Assembly: GCA_032622095.1 (NCBI GenBank)
Contig: CP136065.1
Location: 61,921,094-61,985,093, forward strand
Direction of reading: 5' to 3'
Source: Siphonodentalium dalli
Lineage: Eukaryota; Mollusca; Scaphopoda; Gadilida; Siphonodentaliidae
DNA length: 64,000 nt
This document shows, one piece after another, positions 57,815-64,000 of the stretch. The notes below the pieces were generated by a model that did not search any database, had not been told where the DNA came from, and saw nothing but the letters and a program-made list of their open reading frames with translations. The position numbers and the translations under genes were made by a program. Each line of letters starts with the position of its first letter. The first letter of the stretch is position 1.

Positions 57815-58230
57815 ATTGTACCCAATGTTCCGAGATAAAGACAGTACATGTACTGCCAGTACGGAGGTATGGATCTGTGTATATTAAGTACAATGGATCG
57901 GAATAACCCGTTATCACATGACATTTAATCAGCCAATCTTTGATATTTCAGCCAAGATATAGCCAGACGAGTCTGTCGATTGGGTTTCTTAATCCATCAG
58001 ATATCGTCTATGACAGCCATATGTGTTTCATCATCTTCCCTAAATTACCGATCAACATCAGTCTGCCGTTCAGACTCAAGTCTCGTAATATTCCAAATCA
58101 AAGGGATTTTTTTCCCCCCAGATTTAATTTTGTGTGCAGTATGATCTCAAGGTATCTATTAACAGATTATGTAATGAGGGATTGATGATGCTCAGTTATC
58201 AGGAACATTACTCAGAGTTAATGTTCCGGA
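57815..58230. other. Sequence without recognised features
   Basis: A plus-strand open frame (57940-58185) follows a TTGATATTTCAG acceptor-like motif, but it has no recognised domain, no clear donor and no neighbours; I do not call it a gene. Confidence 0.3.
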
Positions 58231-58238
58231 GTCCTTAA

Positions 58239-58498
58239 CCCTTTCATGATGGGAGCTGTGCTGGTGCAGCATTAAAGATCCTGTGACAGTGCATTCTCTT
58301 ATATAATCGAGTCTCCCATAGGGAGCCTCACATATATAAGAGAATGCGCTGGCTTACAAGGTCAAAGTAAATAATGTTAGGCCAATGTATTCAATTATAT
58401 ATGCGAGGCTCCCTGTGGGAGACTCGCATATATAAGAGAATGCATTGGCACAGGGTTTGTCGCAAAATTCCAGGAAGTTCCATGCAGTCATGAAAGGG
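58239..58498. mobile_element. TTAA-B MITE copy B13
   Basis: TTAA at 58235-58238 and 58499-58502; starts CCCTTTCATGATGGGAGC, ends GCAGTCATGAAAGGG. A well preserved copy. Confidence 0.9.
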
Positions 58499-58679
58499 TT
58501 AAGAGCTTAGCTACATATAGGAGAGGTCACTGACCCATTTTAATTGTGGTTCCCTGAATACTTGATGAGTAGTTGCTTGGTTTCAACTGACTAACCTCTT
58601 GGCTGTTATATGTCTGTACTGCGTCATTACAGATGTAAAATGTCACACTGAGTGCTATAAGAGGGTTTAACACCCCCCT

Positions 58680-58770
58680 CCCCCCTGAATCCTGAATACG
58701 AGTTAATTTTGGGGGGTGAATCCTGAATACGAGTTAATTTTGGGGGGTGAATCCTGAATACAAGTTAAGA
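58680..58770. repeat. Short tandem repeat of about 36 bp
   Basis: TGAATCCTGAATACGAGTTA followed by ATTTTGGGGGG, two and a half units. A related GAATCCCGCGTAC motif recurs near 59690-59715. Confidence 0.85.
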
Positions 58771-58974
58771 AATAATACATAGAAGTTACATAGACACATT
58801 ATGATGCCGGTCGCGTTATGAGGCCGTTATGATACCATTAATGATACTTTATGACCAGGGACGTGGCTAGAGGGTTTCCATTGGGGGGTGTCCACCTTGG
58901 GAAATTCCAACTGCAACCCCCTGCTCCTTGAGTCATAATCAGACCGAACACAAGTTTTGCATAATTCCATTTGC

Positions 58975-58975
<1 letters not shown>

Positions 58976-59005
<30 letters not shown>
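58976..59005. repeat. Poly-C tract, 30 nt
   Basis: Uninterrupted C run on the plus strand. Confidence 0.95.
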
Positions 59006-59008
<3 letters not shown>

Positions 59009-59059
59009 TTGCACCTCAGTGTTTAGGCCTAATATCCTATATCTTCATAAACCATGATT

Positions 59060-59530
59060 CTATATTCCCGGTATGAGAAAATTCAGATATTTTAACCTGA
59101 AACATTGCATAAATCCTAACATCTAGTGGTCTAACTCCATACACATGCACACGGCTACGGGCAAGAGACCACGACACACCGAGCTGACCATCGTTGTTCG
59201 GCCCGGTGTGAGAAAATTTTGAAATTTGAACAAGAAAATCGTAAATCCTAGCATCCAGACTGGCCTCAACTAAAGCTTTCCTATAGTGTTGGAAATTTCA
59301 AACCTCATACTCCCCTTCAGGTTGGAAAATTCTCCAACTGATGACCACAAGTTTGACCAAATGTAGTAAAATATTGTTAAACTTATTAGCATTTTTTGTA
59401 TTGGCCACAGGGGAGAGACAATGACACACCGGGCCGACCATGGTTCGGCCCGTGTGCGAAAATTTTGTAATCTGAACAAGAAAATCGCAAAATCCTAGCA
59501 TCTAGACTGGCGTCAAGCATTTTTAGCATG
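59060..59530. repeat. Imperfect direct repeats with GAAAATTTTG core
   Basis: Two clear units (about 59165-59275 and 59405-59515) share GACACACCG, TTCGGCCC, TGAACAAGAAAATCG and CTAGCATC; a weaker third is near 59070. Short open frames on the minus strand overlap in all three frames and are not called. Confidence 0.65.
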
Positions 59531-59965
59531 TTTATGATGGCACGGTGGTCGAATACGCCCAAGAAGCTATTATACCCACCCATTCACACAGATAACTAGC
59601 ACAAAATATTACTTTTCGCCATCAAAACCTGCGTCCAAGATGTTTTGCTTGAACCCGAATACCAGTTAATTCGGGGGTATGAATCCCGCGTACGGCTTCA
59701 AAACACCCTGAATCCCGCGTACCTAAAAGGGGGGGTGATACCCTCCTATAAGTCTGTACTGAGTACGGATGTAACATGTCACACTGTCTGCTATATGTGA
59801 GTACAGACAGGGGACACTTAGGTCTCAACTGATATGGGAGACCTGGGATCAGTCTTATTAAAACTAGCAAGGTTTCATTACAGTCAACATGCACCCAGTC
59901 TGATTTGAAATAAGGCGCTTTTGATTGACGTGCGACAATGCCAACATGTGTTAATAACAATGGCT

Positions 59966-60073
59966 AACTGAGAGCTTTCCGATGATGGCAACAAGCCATA
60001 TTTCGGACTAAATCCTGAAAAATTACCCATAATTCTGCTGAGGTTAAGGAGTTGATTATTTAGGGCATTACTG
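59966..60073. repeat. TA-A MITE copy A15, right arm only
   Basis: Starts at the palindrome centre (TGAGAGCTTTCCGATG) and ends GGGCATTACTG with TA at 60074-60075. Confidence 0.8.
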
Positions 60074-60246
60074 TATCAACACGAGTGTGGATTCGACAAC
60101 ACATTAACTGTAACCCAGACAGATTCATGAAGGACAGCCAAATGTTCCATACAAAGAAAAATTTAGAAAAGAATAACACGCTGAAAATGCATTAGGAGTT
60201 AGAAATATTGATTATTTGGTATTTTATAGGGAAGATTCTGCAATGT

Positions 60247-60675
60247 CCCATGTTGCCAAGCCTGCAATAGTGTGTCTGTCATTTGGAGAATGAGGTCCCC
60301 AGAGGATGAGTTTAGTGATGCTATCCCACACAGTGGACAAACACCACCAAATTCACCCTCTGGGTACCTCACTCTGCTTAGGCCTCATCATCTGGGAAGT
60401 ATCTATAGTCTCAAATTAACATTGTTTTTAGTTACTATTTCCCTTCTGGGAAGTTTGAATATCCCCTTTGCAGAAGATAAAATGCATAATCAAGTTGACT
60501 AATGGGTGAACGTCTTCAATCTGATCCTAGGTCTTCCATAGCAGTTGAGGCCTAAGCAGAATGAGGTTTCCAGAAGTTGAATTTGGTGATGCTAGCCACC
60601 ATGTGGGATATAGCGTCACTAAATTCACCCTCTGGGGGCCTCATTCTGCAAATGACAGACACTCTATTTGCAGGT
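60247..60675. mobile_element. IR-E element copy E13
   Basis: Starts GCAATAGTGTGTCTGTCATT, ends GCAAATGACAGACACTCTATT; all internal motifs are present. Confidence 0.86.
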
Positions 60676-60959
60676 TGAATGTCGCATGTTGCCAACCAAA
60701 TTTCTGTTCTCATCTGACTTTTCCCACTTAATGTAATTATTCTATAAATAACTTGCTTTTCGGAACCTAAGTGTGACAGTTCTATAGGACACGAAGCAGG
60801 TGTAATCATGAAAGATTGGGGGAGTGTCTCCAATTACCCTTGGAAAAAACTTGTGTTGGAAGGGTCGGTGTCCGAGATAGGACAGGAAAACATCCCCAAA
60901 TTGATGTAATTATCCAATAACTATATTAGCTTTTTGAAGTCTAAGCAATGACCTGAGGG

Positions 60960-61836
60960 CATATTTCTGTTGAATATGAAGTGGGTGTAATTACATTACA
61001 TTCACATAACCAACTGAGTCACTGGGGGAGTTCTGTAGAACATGAAGTGGGTGTAATTACATTACATGCACCTAACAAATGGAGTCACAGGGGGAGAGGG
61101 GGAGATCTATAGAATATAAAGTGGGTGTAATCACATTACATTACATACACCTAACCAACTGAGTCACATGGGGAGAGGGAGTTCTATAGAATATGAAGTG
61201 GGTGTAATCACACCCATTACATGCACCTAACCATCTGAGTCACATGGGGAGAGGGAGTTCTATAGAATATGAAGTGGGTGTAATCACACCCATTACATGC
61301 ACCTAACCACCTGAGTCACAGGGGGAAGAGGGGGAGATCTATAGAATATGAAGTTGGCGTAATCACATCACATTACATGCATCTAACCTACTGAGTCACA
61401 TGGGGAGAGGGGGAGTTCTAGAGACTATGAAGTGGGTGTAATCACACACATTACCTGCACCTAACCAACAGTCACAGGGTTCAATGAATATGAAGTGGGT
61501 GTAAATCACATTACATGATCTAACCATCTGAGTCACAGGGAGAGAGGGGGAGTTCTATAGAATATGAAGTGGGTGTAATCACATTACATTACATGCACCT
61601 AACAATCTGAGTCACAGGGGGAGAGGGAGTTTTATATAATATGAAGTTGGAGTAATCACATCACATTACATGCATCTAACCAACTGAGTCACATGGGGAG
61701 AGGGGGAGTTCTATAGAATATGAAGTGGGTGTAATCACACATTACATGCACCTAACCATCTGAGTCACAGGGGGGGTTCTATAGAATATGAAGTGGGTGT
61801 AATCAAATTACATTACATGCACCTAACCATCTGATC
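60960..61836. repeat. Minisatellite of about 76 bp
   Basis: About eleven units with GAGTCACAGGGGGAGAGGG, GTTCTATAGAATATGAAGTG, GGTGTAATCACATTACATT and ATGCACCTAACCA. The number of ATTACATT steps varies between units. Confidence 0.94.
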
Positions 61837-62129
61837 GCATTACAGGCACCTGCTGATATCAAAAGCTGGTGCTTATATAATCACCTGCCAGATGTCACGG
61901 AGGTCAACAGGTGCATTATAATCACATGGAAGTCAACAGGTGCATTATATAATCAAAGAGTTAATTTTCTTCACTTTTTATAAAATCAATATGGTTTAGG
62001 GAGAGATATATTTACTATTGGATACTCATAATTCTCCTCAAACAGACCGCTCTAAAGCCAATGTGACGACAAATCAATTCAACCAATTCAATCGAACACA
62101 ATGCCTAACTCTCTAGATTTTTTCCTATT

Positions 62130-62570
62130 AGGCTGAGATCAAGTCTGAGATTTGTGTGCCTGTTATTTGCAAATGAGGTGCCCAGAGGGTGAATTTAGTG
62201 CAAGAGGTCTAGCATCACTAAATTCACCATCTGGGGACCTCATTCTGCTAAGGCCACATCTTCTCTGGAAAGAATCTTTATTTTCACATTTCTATAGAAA
62301 CTTCTTCACTTAGATTCTATTTATTTTTTCGTTTAGTTTCTCTATATCCAGCTGCTATATCCCCAAATTGGAAGACAACACATTGGATAATCGAGGTTCC
62401 CAATGGGTGTACATCACAATATTCACCAATTGGGAACTTAAACTTCAGAATGAGGTCCACAAGAGGGTTAATTTGGTGATGCTAGCTCGCTATGAGGGAT
62501 AGCATCACTAAATTCACCCTCTGGGGACCTCATTCTGCAAATGACAGGCACATTAAACTCAGGCTGGGCT
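62130..62570. mobile_element. IR-E element copy E14
   Basis: Starts CTGAGATTTGTGTGCCTGTT, ends AAATGACAGGCACATTAAACTC; the first AGAATGAGG block has a small deletion. Confidence 0.86.
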
Positions 62571-62574
62571 GAGA

Positions 62575-63130
62575 TCGATTCCGGACAGTGAGATTTCCAG
62601 TGAAGCTTGCTTGCCAATCCACTGATAAAATGGATATTGATGTCTCCCTTGAGAGGATATTATGTGCATCAGGACCTAAGATCTTCAGTGTGTCAACAAA
62701 AAGCCTCCTTCTCTCGAGTTTTCAAAGCCGACCCAAGATCGTTCCAAGGGCGTATCTGATTTGAAGTCACTCCATGGAAGAATGGTCTACGATTAACTAT
62801 CAACCAACTGAGAACATCTGCACTGATGACATTAAATAGGTTGCTTCCAAGATTGGATGCTATCTAGCTATCATCATGTCGCTCCCGTTACAAATCAATT
62901 TGGGTTTTTGAATTAGATTTCCGATTTTTGGGTAAAAAAGATTGTGTTTTTTTGGCAATTTTGTAAAATAATGGGTTATTGGTCAAATTGGCCTATGACA
63001 GCGTGAACCATGATCATAGAAAATTAGCAGGACAACTTAACCAGGGGTGATTAAGTGGTAATTAGGGTTGACTAAAACGATCCCTTTCTATTTCCCAAAC
63101 ACACCAACTAACGCTTTCCCCACCTTTATA
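62575..63130. other. Sequence without recognised features
   Basis: No repeat or exon was recognised here. Confidence 0.3.
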
Positions 63131-63136
63131 CATATA

Positions 63137-63972
63137 CTAGCAGGTGACCCGACTTTGTCCGGGTTTTGACCTTGAATTGACCATTTTGAAGGTCAAGGTC
63201 AGGTCAGGTCAGGGTAACGATTTGACCCGTCCAAAACACTCCCCAGACAAAAGTAGCCCTAGGTATAAAATTTCGTCGAAATCTGTCCGTTTTACCCGAT
63301 TTGACCTTGAATTGACCATTTTGAAGGTCAAGGTCTGGTCGGGATCACGATTTGACCCGTCGAAAAGTCCCCTGAAAAAAAGTACCCCTAGGTATAAAAT
63401 TTCATCGAAATCCGTGCGTTTTACCCGATTTGACCTTGAATTGACCATTTTGAAGGTTTCGTTGAAATCCGTGCGTTTTACCCGATTTGACCTTGAATTG
63501 ACCATTTTGAAGGTCAAGGTCAGGTCGGGGTAACGATTTTACGGTTTTGACCCGCCCAAAACAAAGCAGCTAAAGCCATTTCGAGTGACAAAAATGACGA
63601 TGTCGGAAATAATAACATATCTCGAACCCGGTGGTCGTAGAATTCGATTTTTCATGGGAAAATGGACAAGACTCCACGCTTTAATTGTATTAGGCAATTA
63701 TCGAAGAGAGGGTTTAACAGTGTCTAAACGCTCTTTATCAACGACACCACGGATACGAACGCTCTTTAACTATCACGCGATTAACCCCCACAATTCCAAG
63801 ACGGCGGCAGTGGGAATGGAGAATGAGTGCCCGGAGCTTCTCAAAAGCAATGCGATGACACTTCATGTTGGTTTTTACCCATAGATAGGAAGTTTGGGCT
63901 AAATCCGTCCGGCAGTTTTCCCGGCCATAGCTAACACACAAACAGACAGAAGTCCCAAAATATATATTAGAT
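63137..63972. repeat. Repeat F copy 2
   Basis: Head ACTAGCAGGTGACCCGACTT with GTCCGGG hairpin. Then three to four blocks with GTTTTACCCGATTTGACCTT, GACCATTTTGAAGGTCAAGG and AAAATTTCGTCGAAATCCG, a longer unique part, and the tail ACACACAAACAGACAGAAG with AAAATATATATTAGAT. The 129-residue plus-strand frame is made of these blocks and is not a gene. Confidence 0.82.
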
Positions 63973-64000
63973 ATGCTGCCAGTTGGCATACTAGTCATAT

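Noticed and set aside
57940-58185. Plus-strand 81-residue frame behind an acceptor-like motif
   Set aside because: No recognised domain, no neighbouring exon, no clear donor.
63144-63533. 129-residue plus-strand frame with repeated FDLELTILKV
   Set aside because: Made entirely of the repeated blocks of repeat F; the complementary strand is open too.
1-64000. Search for tRNA genes and tRNA-derived SINEs
   Set aside because: No convincing A/B box pair (GGTTCGAANCC-type) or cloverleaf was seen by eye.

Overview
This is animal (metazoan) nuclear DNA. It is AT-rich, has small exons with canonical GT-AG sites and long introns, and is crowded with short foldback transposons, minisatellites and a satellite. 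The exon content, many invertebrate-type TTAA and TA MITEs and a decayed LINE fit a marine invertebrate, possibly a mollusc, but the species cannot be read from the sequence.

One host gene dominates. On the minus strand, from 41207 down to position 1, I could chain 18 exons whose splice phases all agree. Together they give about 833 in-frame residues: a Ser-rich N-terminal part, an ankyrin-repeat block, a linker helix, a fibronectin type III (FN3) domain, and a long conserved C-terminal part. This architecture and the conserved blocks match ANKFN1 (ankyrin-repeat and FN3 domain protein; the insect relative is Wide awake). The gene runs off the left edge (3' end missing), and its first exons lie to the right of 41207, either undetected here or outside the window. 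No second intact host gene was found.

The rest is mobile and repeated DNA; family labels are mine. TA-A is a nearly perfect palindrome of about 200 bp flanked by TA. TTAA-B, TTAA-C and TTAA-D all end in CCCTTTC or a close variant and are flanked by TTAA (piggyBac-like signature). IR-E is a foldback element of about 360-480 bp with about 14 copies. TTAA-H and TTAA-I are two further TTAA-flanked families. Single elements include a 1402-bp hAT-like element with a perfect 8-bp target duplication (44465-45866), a 1050-bp PIF/Harbinger-like element with a TAA duplication inside a 35-bp minisatellite (33795-34844), and a 5'-truncated LINE remnant (36923-38475). Layout: 1-15 kb dense exons with MITEs in the introns; 15-30 kb one long intron with minisatellites and a 5.7-kb, 68-bp satellite (24110-29824) that stops 35 bp from an exon; 30-40 kb another long intron; 40-41.2 kb two exons, the upstream one with its 3' end and splice donor tandemly multiplied; 41.2-64 kb repeat-rich DNA without a recognised host exon.

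Several insertions are nested, so their order can be read, and several touch splice sites of the host gene. These are the most interesting points of the window.
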